Part shown: positions 54,175 to 64,000 of the stretch, piece by piece
How the letters are laid out: each line of letters begins with the position of its first letter
How positions within the stretch are numbered: position 1 is the stretch's first letter
Assembly: GCA_019448385.1 (NCBI GenBank)
Contig: JAGTXO010000027.1
Coordinates: 248,001-312,000, forward strand
Length of the DNA stretch: 64,000 nucleotides
From: Diacronema lutheri
Lineage: Eukaryota; Haptophyta; Pavlovophyceae; Pavlovales; Pavlovaceae
Direction of reading: 5' to 3'
Made by a program: the position numbers and the translations under genes
The notes under the pieces: generated by a model
Database searches by the model: none
Seen by the model: the letters and a program-made list of their open reading frames with translations, nothing else
What the model was told of the DNA's origin: nothing

Positions 54175-55065
54175 TCACTCGCCCTCCGACTCTGCCTTGC
54201 CCGACGCGGCGCGCGCTCGCGCCAATAATCGCGCGGCGCGCATCGCGGCTGCCTCCGTTTCCGCCGCGAACACGGCCGCGTTCGGCTGCGCCCCGGCCGC
54301 GTGCGCTACGCCGCTGGGTCCCTTCCCGTCGCCGGCGCCTTCGGCCGCGCCACCGTCCGGCGCAAAGAAGTCCGGCAGCACCGCGCGCACGAAAACCTCG
54401 AGGCTGCTCGGCCCCCAGCCCGGCTTGCCCGGCGGCACGTCGACGAACTCGGAAATCGCCCATGCGTGGAGCACTTTGGCCGGGCACTCCACAGGCTCGG
54501 GCGACGGCGCGTCCTGCGGCAGCGGCACGCCCTTGAAGGCGGGCGCGGGCAGGTCCGCCGCGGCGGCTGCAGCGAGCGCGGCGGTCTGCGCGGCGGAGAG
54601 GAGCGCCTGCGCGTCGAAGGGCGTCGTCTCATCACCATCCTTGCCGCCGAACGCGCGCGCTAGCGCGCGCAGCTGCGGGCCCCACTTATCGAGCTGCAGG
54701 CCGGTCCAAATGTCGGAGAGCTCGCGCACGTCGCTCTGCAGCTGTTCGTGCTCGGCGCGGAGCGACTCGTTAAGCTCGAGGAGCTGATCGATGTCAATCT
54801 TTGGCGAGGCGGCAACGAATGGGTCGAGCTGCTTCGTGTCGAAGTACGCGTTGAGGAACGCACGCCCGTTGTCAGGCCGCGCGCCTTCGTCGGCGGCGAG
54901 GAGACCGAGCAGCACCTTGACTACCTCCTCGACGACGCCCTGTTGGACGAGATAGCTGCGAAACTCGCCCGCCTCCTCGCTGAGCGTGCGCGTCTGCTGC
55001 ACGCGGACTAGCTCCGCGCGGTACTCTTCCGAGATGTCCTCCGTCGTCACGGCGGTGAACGACAT
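54175..55065 (-). CDS. MYCBP (AMY-1)-like coiled-coil protein
   Basis: Single exon, 296 aa. The N-terminal third matches the c-Myc-binding protein family: EFRSYLVQQGVVEEVVKVLLGL, then NGRAFLNAYF and a coiled coil (LLELNESLRAEHEQLQSDV). In animals MYCBP binds AKAP proteins and is found with ciliary and sperm-flagellar scaffolds. The human protein is only 103 aa. The extra ~190 residues here have one plausible folded part (HAWAISEFVDVPPG, SLEVFVRAVLPDFF) and an Ala-rich end. The ATG was chosen at MSFTAVTTED. Head to head with CWC21 at 110 bp. Confidence 0.75.
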   Translation of the reverse strand: MSFTAVTTEDISEEYRAELVRVQQTRTLSEEAGEFRSYLVQQGVVEEVVKVLLGLLAADEGARPDNGRAFLNAYFDTKQLDPFVAASPKIDIDQLLELNESLRAEHEQLQSDVRELSDIWTGLQLDKWGPQLRALARAFGGKDGDETTPFDAQALLSAAQTAALAAAAAADLPAPAFKGVPLPQDAPSPEPVECPAKVLHAWAISEFVDVPPGKPGWGPSSLEVFVRAVLPDFFAPDGGAAEGAGDGKGPSGVAHAAGAQPNAAVFAAETEAAAMRAARLLARARAASGKAESEGE

Positions 55066-55175
55066 CACGGGGCGCCCCCTCCGTGTAACCGCTCTGGAAA
55101 GCCCGGACTGGGGACGCGCCTTCGCAGCACGGACACCGCCCATCGAGTGAGGGCCTCCGCGCCGCCCACGCCGCC

Positions 55176-56216
55176 ATGTACAACGGCATCGGGCTGCAGA
55201 GCGTGCGCGGCTCGGGGACGAGCGGGTACGTGCAGAAGAACCTGTCGCACGTACCCAATCGCCGCTCCGCACGCGACGACGCCAAGCAGTGGGGCGCGGC
55301 GCGCGCCGCGCCGCTCGCGCAGCGTGCGCCGTCCGCCGAGATCCTCGAGCACGAGCGCAAGCGGCAGGTCGAGGTGGCGCTCGCCGAGCTGCGGGACGAG
55401 CTCGAGGCGACAGGCGCGCTGCGAGAGGACGAAATCCAGCGTCGCCTTGACGAGCGCCGCGAGCGCCTCGCCAAGCGCGCCGACGACGCCGCGGCGGCGG
55501 GCGGCGGCGTAGCGCGCGGCGCGCTTGTGCGCGCCGACGCGCGCGGCGAGACGCATCGCGCCGCGGCGGCCAAGCTCGTGGAGGACGTGCAGGTTCGCTC
55601 GGCGCTTGGCATTGACGGCGCGCACGTCGTCGGCGCCGCCTTTGACCGCGAGCTTCAAGCGCAGCGCAAGGCGGAGCGGCAGGCGCAGCGCGAGGCGGCT
55701 GCGCGCAAAGCCGCTGACGAGCAGGCGGCCGCGGAGCGCGATGCGATGGCGCGCGCGCGCGATGAGGCGCACAGGGCACGCAAAGCGGAGCGCGCGGCGC
55801 GCAAGGAGGAGCGCCGGCGCAAGCGCGAGGCGCGCCGCGAAGAGCGCCGCGCCACCAAGGAGGCTAGCGCCGCCGACGGCGCCGACGGCGCCGACGGCGC
55901 CGGCAGCGACCGCGACGCCCGGCGGGCGCGGCGCGGCGCCAGGAGCGACGACGATGGCAGCAGCCGTGGGCCGGCGCCGAGCGACAGCGCCGGCGAGAGC
56001 GAAGAGCGCGCGCGCCGCGCACACCGCGCCGAAACGGGCGACGACGTGGCGAGAACGCGAACACGCGACGAGGACGGCCGCGATGGCGACGGGCGCGGTT
56101 GCAGCAGCAGCCGGGGCAGCGAGAGCGACGGCAGCGATCGCGAAGGCTCGCCACGCCGCGCGGGCCGCGACGGCGCGCGCGCGCACGCGCGCAAGAAGCC
56201 GAAACACGCACGCTGA
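55176..56216 (+). CDS. CWC21: CWC21/SRRM2-type spliceosome protein
   Basis: Single exon, 346 aa. The N-terminus MYNGIGLQSVRGSGTSGYVQ is the strongly conserved start of Cwc21/SRm300, followed by the cwf21 domain (SAEILEHERKRQVEVALAELRDELE). In yeast Cwc21 binds Prp8 and Snu114 near the catalytic centre of the spliceosome. The remainder is an Arg/Glu/Ala coiled region (QAQRKAERQAQREAAARK) and an Arg/Ser/Asp-rich tail ending in basic KKPKHAR, like the RS-rich extension of SRRM2 but shorter. Confidence 0.93.
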   Translation: MYNGIGLQSVRGSGTSGYVQKNLSHVPNRRSARDDAKQWGAARAAPLAQRAPSAEILEHERKRQVEVALAELRDELEATGALREDEIQRRLDERRERLAKRADDAAAAGGGVARGALVRADARGETHRAAAAKLVEDVQVRSALGIDGAHVVGAAFDRELQAQRKAERQAQREAAARKAADEQAAAERDAMARARDEAHRARKAERAARKEERRRKREARREERRATKEASAADGADGADGAGSDRDARRARRGARSDDDGSSRGPAPSDSAGESEERARRAHRAETGDDVARTRTRDEDGRDGDGRGCSSSRGSESDGSDREGSPRRAGRDGARAHARKKPKHAR

Positions 56217-56470
56217 GCACCTGACACACAAGAGCGTGGCGCACGGCCGCGCCCGACTGGGCGGCCCCTCGACACCGTACGTTGGCCGCGGATGGTGGCG
56301 TGGTCGCGCCCCGCGCCGGCCGCATGGCGAGGCAGCGCTCGACAAGGCTCACCTCGCCCGCCGTCGTCTTCTGACTGGCCACCGATTGGCGCGCCGGTCC
56401 CAGGCCGTCACGATTTTGCGACTCATTGATTCACACTCACTCGTGCGAGAGCGCACCGACAGGCGACACG

Positions 56471-59400
56471 TCAACAGCGCTCAAAAATGCGGTAGAGCGT
56501 CTGCGTGCACGCCACCTGCGTGACTGACCCGTCAAACGCACACCGGCGCGGCGGTGCAAAGCACGCGCCGCGTTGCAGCCTCGGCAGCAGCACATGCCGG
56601 ATCGTCCACTCGTGGCCCTCCAGCTGCGCGCCCGAAGCCGCCGGCGCGGCCACCGACGCTGCGCCATCCGCGACCTCGCCCGCCGGCGCGCCGCTGCCCG
56701 GAACGTCGGCCGCGCGCACGGCATAGAGCGCGCCGAGCGCGCTTGCGAGTCCGGCGAAGCACGGCGCCTCGGCCGTCCAGTCCACCTCTGTCGCGAGCTC
56801 GACGACGAAGCGCGGCAGCTGGCAGAGCGGCGGCACGTAACCGGATATGAGCTGCGGCAGCGAGTAGATGCAACCACCTACAATCCCAACCGACAGGTAC
56901 TCGTCGAGCATCTCCGCCTTGGACTCAAGCAGCGCGCGCACCGCGGCGGCGCGCGCGCGCACCTCCGCCTCCGCCTCCGCCTCATCCACCGCCTCCGCCT
57001 CCGGCTGCGCCTCGCCGCCGCCGTCGGCCGCGCGCACGGCACGCGCGCTCGCGCGCTCGGCGGCACGCTCGGCTCGCAACGCGATCGCTGCGAGGGCGTC
57101 AATGGGCGCGGGCGTCGCGAAGCGCAGCCTGGGCAGGCCGGCCCACCGCCTGAGCGCGAGCTGCCGGAAGAGCTCGGCCGAGAGCCTCGTGAGGTCGAGG
57201 AGCAGAAGTTTCGTATCGTGCTGCACGAGCAGCGAGCTGCCGCGCACCAACCCGACCCACACGCACGCGCTGAGAGCGCGCGAGACCTCGGGGTGCGCGT
57301 CCGAGCGCGCGTCGGCGAGGAGCCGCCGGATCGATGTGAGCGCGCAGCCGGACGTCGCGCAGTCCGCGTCGACCGCCACGCTCAGCGCGGCGGCGCGCAC
57401 GCTGCCCGCTGCCGCAACGTCTGCCGCGCGCGCCAAGTCGTCGGCGCCCGCGCCGGCCGCGCCGGCCGCGCCGGCCGCGTCGGCGGCCGCCACGTGCGAG
57501 GCGGGCATCGAGTCGTGCGGCGCGACCGCCTGCGCGTCCACCTCGTCGGCCTCGCCCTCGCCGTCCTCGTCCGCCGTGACCTCCGCCCATGCGCGCGCGC
57601 TCGAAGCACGCGGCGAGGGCTGCGAGGGCGCGCCCGTCCGGCCGCTTGCGCTCGTCACCCAAGCATCGAGCGCACCGCGCTGCGAAGCGCGATTAACGCG
57701 CACGGCGTGTTGCGGGTACACCGGCGCGGGCGCGCCGCCGCCCGCAGCGCCCGTGCCCGCCGACGATCCCGCCGGCCGGGTGCGCGCGGGCTCGGGCGCG
57801 CCGGACTCGGGTCCGCCGGACTCGCCCGTGCGCGCGAGCGTTCTCGTCCGCTTGTGCGACGTGGGCGGCACGCCAGGCGCGCCGCCCTTGCCGTCGTCCA
57901 CGTCGCCCGCCACGTCCGCCGCGCCGGCGTCCGCGGCGTGTCTGTCAGAGCTCGCCGCCGCGTGCGCGGGGCGCAGCTGCAGCATCCCGCCGTTACCGTT
58001 ACCGTTACCGCTGCCGCTGCCGCCATCGCCCGCATTGCCAAGCGTCGCCTGCGACGCGCGCGGCGCGCCGGCCGCCGCCGCTGGCACCACCGCCGCCGAC
58101 GCGGTGGCGAGGGCGCGCGAGCTGTTCGCGTCGCCAAGCGCGGCGCGCGCGGCGTTCTGAACGAGCGCGATGGCCTCACCCTCGTCCGCGAGCAGCACGT
58201 CCGCCTTCGTCGGGTGCACGTTGACGTCCACGCGCGCGGCCGGCGCGCTGAGCTGGAGGAGGGCAAACGGGTGCGCACCGCGCGGGAGGAATGGCGAATA
58301 TTCCCGCTCGATGGCCGCCGCGAGCGGCGCGCACTCGACGAGGCGGCCATTGACGAAGACGACGACGCTCGGCCGCTTCGCTGCCCAGTTGGCGTCCGAG
58401 CAGAGCAACGAGACGCGGAGCCCGTACGCCTCGTCCGATGACTCGGCGGCGAGCAGCTTCTGCGCGAGCGCGCCGCCGTGCACCGCACGCACCGCCGCGC
58501 GCGCATCGACCGAGCCGCGCGTCGTGAGGTCGGCGTGGCCGGCGCCGGCGGCGCCGCTGCCCGCCTTGCGCACGGCCATCGCGACGTGCGGGTAGGCGAG
58601 CGCGTACTTCCCGACCACCTGCACGATGGAGGGGCACGTGCGGTCAGCCGGTCGGCGCGGGAGATTCGGGCGGGGCGGGCGCCGGAGGCGGCGACGACGC
58701 GCGACGAGCAAAGTTCGGGCGACCGAGCGTGCGCGCGCGTCACGCATGCGCGCGCCGCGACGCGGCCGGGCGCGTTGGGCGGCGAAGCCCTGCTCCGTCC
58801 GCGCGCCCTGGCCATCTCCAAGCCCGCGGCTCGCAACCCCCTCGCACATGCTGCACGCCACGCGTCCGCACAGCGCCGCTCCGCGCAGCCGCGCGGCGCG
58901 GCGCACACGTCGAGGACTCGAGCGTATTCGTCCGAGGCCGAGCGCATCGCGCGCCGGCGCGTCGGCGTGTTGGCGAAGAGGTCCTCGACGGTGATGGTGG
59001 TGCCGACGGTGCGCGCACATGCGCGCGGGGCCGCTGAGCTCCCGCCCGGCTCGGGCACCAGCTTGCCGTCCGCGTAGGTCGCGCGAAAGGCGCACTGCGC
59101 GCCGGCCGTCGCGGTCGTGACCGTGACGCGCGCAACATGCGAGATGGAGGCGAGCGCCTCGCCGCGGAAGCCGAACGTGGCGATGGACTGAAGGTCGGCG
59201 TACGCGGTCAGCTTGCTTGTCGCGAAGCGCTCGCAAACGAGCGGCAGGTCTTCGCACCGGATCCCGTGCCCGTTGTCGGCGATCTCCAAGAGCTTGAGGC
59301 CGCCCGCCGCGAGCGTGATCGTCACAAACGTCGCGCCGGCGTCGATCGAGTTCTCGAGCATCTCCTTGATCGCAGAGGCGGGGCGGTGAATCACCTCGCC

Positions 59401-59481
59401 CGCCGCGATCCGATTGATCGTCAGCTCGTCGAGCTGCACGATCGGCCGGACGACCTCTTCCCCGGTCTCCGCCTCGGCCAT
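56471..59481 (-). CDS. MLH1: DNA mismatch repair protein MLH1
   Basis: Two exons, 59481..58909 and 58618..56471, 290-bp GT-AG intron, phase 0, 906 aa (human 756). The GHKL ATPase domain has [30 protein letters not shown] and [10 protein letters not shown]; the splice restores [29 protein letters not shown] closes the N-terminal domain. The linker (about 57380-58130) is longer and Ala/Gly/Asp-rich. The C-terminal interaction domain ends in LYRIFERC, the conserved FERC terminus that contributes to the PMS endonuclease site. Nuclear MutL-alpha subunit. The divergent partner RRAGC starts 60 bp away. Confidence 0.96.
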
Positions 59482-59541
59482 CGCGCCTCGCCCACGCTTT
59501 TTCGCGCGGAAGCGCGGGGGGAGACCGGGAGAGGCGCAGAA
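59482..59541. promoter_or_regulatory. 60-bp bidirectional spacer MLH1/RRAGC with E2F-like site
   Basis: Contains TTTCGCGC at 59500-59507, an exact E2F/DP consensus half (TTTSGCGC), followed by a GCGGAAGCGCGG element. E2F control suits the MLH1 side (S-phase repair). The spacer is too short for separate promoters. Confidence 0.45.
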
Positions 59542-61982
59542 ATGGCGCCCACCTCTGCCGCGCCCGGCAAGCCGCGGGTCTTCCTCATGGGGCTCCGGCG
59601 GTGCGCGCGGCCGCCTCGGGCGGTCCACGCTGCGGCGCGCACGACATGCACAACGTCTGCGCTCGCACGACCGCTCGATCACACGCCGACGCGCCCGCGG
59701 TGCCGCACGTCCGCGGGCAATTGCGTGCGCGCGACATCCGCAGGTGCGGCAAGTCGTCGATCCAGAAGGTGGTGTTCCACAAGATGAGCCCGCATGAGAC
59801 GCTCTTCCTCGAAGCCACGTCAAAAATTGTGAAGACAGGTGCGCGCGCGCTCGCGCTCGACCGGGGCGCGCGCCGCGCGCAGCGCGCCTCACGCGCGCTC
59901 GCCGGCCTTACGCGCGCTCGCCGCTGGGTGTGCGCCTGCGCAGACATTTGCAACTCGGCCTTCCTACGATTTGAGGTGTGGGACTTCCCGCCGCCGTCAC
60001 TTACCGACTTCACCGACCAGGCCGCCAAGTGGACGCCCATCTTTGCCGGCTGCTCGACACTCGTGTGGATCGTCGACGCGCAGGTGTGCGAGTGCACGCG
60101 GCCGGCCTCCGCTTGCCGGCGCGGGGTCGACGGCGCGGCTCGGCAAGGCGCGCCAGCAGATGCGACGCGCGACAAGCGCGGGCGAGCGCTGCTCGTGTCG
60201 CGGCGTTCACGAAGGGCGGCAGCCGCCCAGAGCGTGCGGAATACCGCACGCGCGCGGTGGCACAATCGTGCCTCTAGATACGCAAAAGCCTCTCCCCGCT
60301 GCACTCGTCGCGCGCCGCGCGCCGCTCGCCGCTCGCCGAGGGGCGCGCGCGCGCAACGCGTGGAGGCGGAGGCTGGCGTGCGCGCACGTGCCCGGGGCGG
60401 CCGATGTGCTCCGCCCTGGGCTGGCGCTCACGCCCAGTGCCGCGTTTGCATCTGCGTGGGCGGCCATGTGTCGCCCTCCGCCCACGCCTTCGCCTTGCCG
60501 CGCGCCCTGGCCGCGCCGTCCACAGGATGATTACGCGGAGTCGCTCGGCCGGCTGCAGGCTGCCGTGGTCGTCGCCGCGCGTGCCAACCCGCAGATCCAG
60601 GTCGAGATCTTCGTGCACAAGGCGGACTCGCTCGGCGAGGAGGGGAGGTGAGCGCGCGCGCGCCGCACGGCCAGGCGGCGTTCGTCGGAGGCGCACGCGC
60701 GCGCCAAGGGTCGGTGTTGGCCAGCTCCTTGCGGCAACTCGCCCCTGCAGCCCAGCGTTTGGGCTGCAAGGCGCGCGCGCGCGCGCCTTCTGATCTTGCC
60801 CGCCCCTTTCGCGCCGCGCCGCGCCGCGCCCACGCCGCGCCCACGCCGCGCCCACGCCGCGCCGCGCCGCTCAGATGGGAGGCGGCGCGCGACGTGCACG
60901 AGCAGATGACGCAGGAGCTGGCCAACCTGCAGGTGGAGATCCCACCGCTGCGCGTCTTCCTCACCTCGATCTACGACCCCTCCGTCTTCGAGTGCCTCTC
61001 CAAAGTGGTCCAGAAGCTTCTGCCGCAGCTTCCGACCCTTCAGAACCTTCTCGACCGGTTCCTCACTAAGTGCTCGGGCGAGAAGGCGTTCCTCTTCGAC
61101 ATGGTGCGCACGCCCCCCCCCCCCCCCCCCCCCCCCCTCCCAGCCCGAAGCGCTCGCGCGCGCCCACGCCGTACGCGGCCGCCGCTGGCATGCGCGTGCG
61201 GCCCCCGCTGCGCGCGCGCGCACCCACGCACAGGTTTCAAAGTTGTACCTGGCGACAGACTCCTCGCCCGTCGACATGGCGCTGTATGAGCTATGCTCGG
61301 ACGTGATCGACACGGTGATCGACATCTCGTACATATACGGCACCAAGGGCGGCACGGGCGTCGGAGCGGCGGCGGGTGCGGCGGCTGCCGCCGCGCCGGC
61401 CGCGGACGGCGGCGGCGCAGCGGGCGGCGGTGCGGACGAGGGCGACACCCTCGCGGGCAGCGCGGCGGCCGGCGGCGCCATCGTGCCGCTCGCGAGCGCA
61501 GCGGCGCACTCGTCCGCCACCATCCGCCTGTCCACCGGGTCTGTCATCGAACTGCGCCATGTGCGTGCGTCGTGCTCTGCGCGCGCGCGCGCGGCGCGCG
61601 GCGCGCTGACGAGCGCGTGTCGATGTCCACGCGCGGTGGAGCACGCTTGAGCCGAGGGTTTGTCATTGTGACGCTGTGTTGCCCACTCTGCGCGCATCAT
61701 TTGCCCCTGTGATTTCCCGCCACTACTCGCCACCCACACGGCCACGCCACGCCGCGCCGCGCCGCGCCGCCTTCGACCTGGCCGCGCCGCTCTGCGCCCG
61801 CGCAGGTCGACCATTTCACGGCACTCGTCACGATCATGTCCGACAGGACGCTCGACAAGCACGGGCTCGTCGAGTTCAACTTTTGCGCGTTCCGTGAGGC
61901 GGTGCGGCTGCTCTTTGAGGCGCCGCCGTCCGCACCGGCGGCGGGCGCGGCGAAGGCCATGCTCGTGGGCGCGGGCGTATGA
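59542..61982 (+). CDS. RRAGC: Ras-related GTP-binding protein C/D (RagC, Gtr2)
   Basis: Seven exons, 59542..59600, 59744..59838, 59944..60083, 60526..60647, 60875..61103, 61234..61560 and 61806..61982 (382 aa; human RagC 399). All introns GT-AG in phase. Forms a heterodimer with RagA that recruits TORC1 to the lysosome or vacuole when amino acids are present. Spliced motifs: G1 MGLRRCGKSS, then [21 protein letters not shown]4-like [31 protein letters not shown] and the C-terminal roadblock region [20 protein letters not shown]. Switch II reads WDFPPPS where RagC usually has WDFPGQ. An Ala/Gly insert lies at 61360-61500. Intron 5 holds a poly-C run. Confidence 0.95.
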
Positions 61983-62126
61983 CACGCCGGTGCGCTGTCG
62001 CGCGTCGCCCGCTCTCCGCTTGCCACGTCCACCATCAAGGCGCGGATGGCCGTTGGCCGAAAATAAAGAAAGAGCCCCCATAATCTTGCCGCGTTCCCCA
62101 TAGCATCCCAACGGCCATCCCATCCC

Positions 62127-63572
62127 ATGGCCCCCTCCATGGTGGACGCGGCAAGCGAAGAGCGGGCGACGCGCGCGGAGGGTGCGACGCGCGCGTGGGG
62201 CGAGCAGCAGGAGATTTTGGAGCTCTCGGAAGAGTCGCACATCACGCGACTCATCATCGATTCGCCGCCCGCCTCGCGCTCTGTCTCGCGCGCCGTCTCC
62301 TCATCGGCCGTGACGCCGTGTGGCCGAGCGCTGGCTGCTCGCGCGCCGGCCGCGAGCGAGCCGGTCGCCACTCGAGGTACGCCCGCCGCAGAGCCTCCGC
62401 TCGCGCCGCCGCTCGTTGGCTCGGCCGGCCGCGTGAGCTGGTCTCACCACCTTCGCCTCTCCCGCCGCTCGGATGACGAGACGGGCCCGGTACAGCCGCC
62501 GATCTTGCGTCGCATCTCGCGCGCGGCCGCGGCCGCGACCGCACCTGTGATCGCCGAGATGGCGGAATGGCACCCCGGGCGGGTGCTCAAGGCGGTGCTC
62601 ATCTTCGTCCAACTCCTCGTCGTGTTTTTCTACGCCTCCGAGCTACACGACGTGTACCTCGTCGCCCAGGCGAACCCGGCCATTTCGCAGGACACTCGCG
62701 AGGAGCAGCTCCTGCTCTTCCCAAACGTGCGCGCGGCCCACGCGCCCGTGCGGTCATCTGGGGCGAAGCGGGCGCCTTTGCAGGGCATTCCGTGCGCGCG
62801 CCGCGCATCGGCGTGGGCCGGGGCAGTGTCCTGGCGTGGTGCGAGGCTCGATTGTGGCTGGGCTATGTACGCTCGGTCACATGCCTGGCGACACGACACC
62901 CGCGCCGCGCTGCGTTGGCCGCGCCACGCCGCGGTGGCTGCTTTGCGGCGTAGCCGCCTCTTGAATGCTTGCGCACGTGGTCGCGCACACGCGCCGCGCT
63001 TCTGCGCAGAGCCCTTGCAGCCATGGGGCAATCCGCTTTGCCTAGCGGGGACCGCTCATTCCTGCACTCACACACCGCCTCGCGCCGCTCGTCGCGTCAA
63101 CGCGCCGCCCGCCACGCATCACGCCTCGAATCAACGCATTGCCCGCCGCCCGCCGCCCGCCGCCCGCTGCTCGCCGCCCGCCGCCCGCCGCCCGTCGCCC
63201 GCCGCCCGCCTCGCCCCAGGTGGTCGTGTGCAACGCCTATGCGCCAGGCGTGCCGCTCGAGCCGCTCACGTGCGAACTCGCGGCCGCGACAGGGCGCACG
63301 ACGGCGTGCGGCGATGGTGTTGATCGCTTCACGCTGCCTAGGCACGCGGCTGACTTTGGCGCGCGTCCTCGCCGTATGCTCGCGGCGGACGGCACCGGCG
63401 GCGGCGCCGTCGGCGGCTCGGCGCTCGGCGCTGCACCGCCGGCGGACGCGGACGAGCTCACCGGCGCGCCCGCCACGGACGCGCCGACGAAGCCCGCAGC
63501 GGAATCGCCAAGCGCAGACACAGATCCAACGGCGCAGCCCGCGCAAGCCACGCCCGCGCCGACGCCTATGCC

Positions 63573-63614
<42 letters not shown>

Positions 63615-64000
63615 CGCGCCGGCGCCCGAGCCCGCGGCGGACACACAGCAACTGCACTGTCTCGGCTTCCCGTCAAACCTCGGCCCGGCCGAGCGGTACG
63701 AGCACCTCGACCTCGCGCTGCGCGCGCACACGGAGCTCTTCCCGCCGCCGCCCACGCCGCGCGCGGTGCACGTGTGGTTGCTGGGTGACGTTGAGTATGC
63801 GCGCGTGCTCGGCGCGAGCGACGCCTCTGGCGCGGGCGGTGCGGCGGGGAAAGGGAGCGGCGGTGGCGGCGGTGGCGGCGCGCGCCCGCCGCTGACCCTC
63901 CCGCCGCCGGACCTCCATTCCGTCGAGGTCAAATACCTGACGCGCGTCGCGCTTGACCGAATCGAGACCGTCGCGCTCGAGCATCGTTCGGCGGGCCGCG
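62127..64000 (+). CDS. Single-TM protein of unknown function, 3' partial
   Basis: Exon 62127..62726 (200 codons, phase 0) with donor AAC|GTGCGC. The next exon is inferred from 63220 (acceptor CCCCAG|GTGGTC, phase 0), running off the window. The N-terminal ~145 residues are Ser/Arg-rich and cytosolic-looking. A strong helix follows (VLKAVLIFVQLLVVFFYAS), then SELHDVYLV. The putative second exon encodes VVVCNAYAPGVPLEPLTCE and a long Thr-Pro hexamer repeat (about 63560-63620), then a folded-looking part (HCLGFPSNLGPAERYEHLDLAL, VHVWLLGDVEYARV). Type II membrane topology is likely. No family recognised. The 493-bp intron is long for this window, so a small exon within it is possible. Confidence 0.55.
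63564..63620 (+). repeat. CCGACG hexamer repeat (Thr-Pro)
   Basis: About nine CCGACG/CCCACG units encode alternating Thr-Pro in the partial membrane-protein gene. This would be a stiff extracellular linker if translated. Confidence 0.8.

Overview
The window is GC-rich nuclear DNA of a flagellated eukaryotic microalga, most likely a haptophyte or close relative (inference). The support is: about 38 short spliceosomal introns (roughly 95-500 bp) with a dominant GTGCGC-type donor and a minority of GC-AG introns; very tight gene packing; a fungal-type Zn2Cys6 regulator together with a helicase bearing a plastid-like bipartite presequence; an IFT22 gene (flagellum); and a Fanzor nuclease, a family known from haptophytes. 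No bacterial operons, rRNA or convincing tRNA genes were seen. Genes are often paired head to head across 60-150 bp, or tail to tail across 50-260 bp.

1-5 kb: a large fusion of an upstream chromodomain region to a complete-looking Fanzor (eukaryotic TnpB-like, RNA-guided nuclease) core; its 5' end lies outside the window. 5.3-12.6 kb: an ankyrin-repeat gene, a low-complexity ORF with a ~350-bp GGC tract, and a 189-bp tandem repeat array next to a duplicated AT-rich promoter-like segment. 12.8-21.2 kb: a five-exon Zn2Cys6 protein, a plastid-type DEAD-box helicase, hydroxyacid-oxoacid transhydrogenase (ADHFE1), and a J-domain/PARP-zinc-finger/BRCT protein. 21.3-33 kb: a secreted LRR protein with a VWD/root-cap-like tail, the CAAX protease RCE1, a four-TM protein, IFT22, methionine aminopeptidase 1 with an unusual N-terminus, a small FCS-type zinc finger gene, an ABCC-like fragment and a short unknown gene. 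33-47.4 kb: an NADPH-oxidase/ferric-reductase-like protein head to head with a polycystin-1-like REJ/GPS/EF-hand protein, then an adenylation-carrier-ankyrin (NRPS-like) protein. 47.4-62 kb: RAD6-type E2, a long LRR protein with a Rad7-like lead-in, a MYCBP-like protein, CWC21/SRRM2, MLH1 and RagC. 62-64 kb: a single-TM protein running off the end.

Functional themes are DNA repair and replication-linked functions (RAD6, MLH1, possibly the Rad7-like LRR and the BRCT protein), cilia/flagella (IFT22, polycystin-like, MYCBP-like), membrane and prenyl-protein processing, and TORC1 nutrient sensing (RagC). Most gene models were built by joining reading frames at splice sites with matching phase and checking the joined protein against remembered family sequences. 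The most novel items are the chromodomain-Fanzor, the J/zf-PARP/BRCT and A-T-ankyrin architectures, the oxidase with a membrane insertion in its NAD domain, and sense-strand poly-C runs inside many introns.
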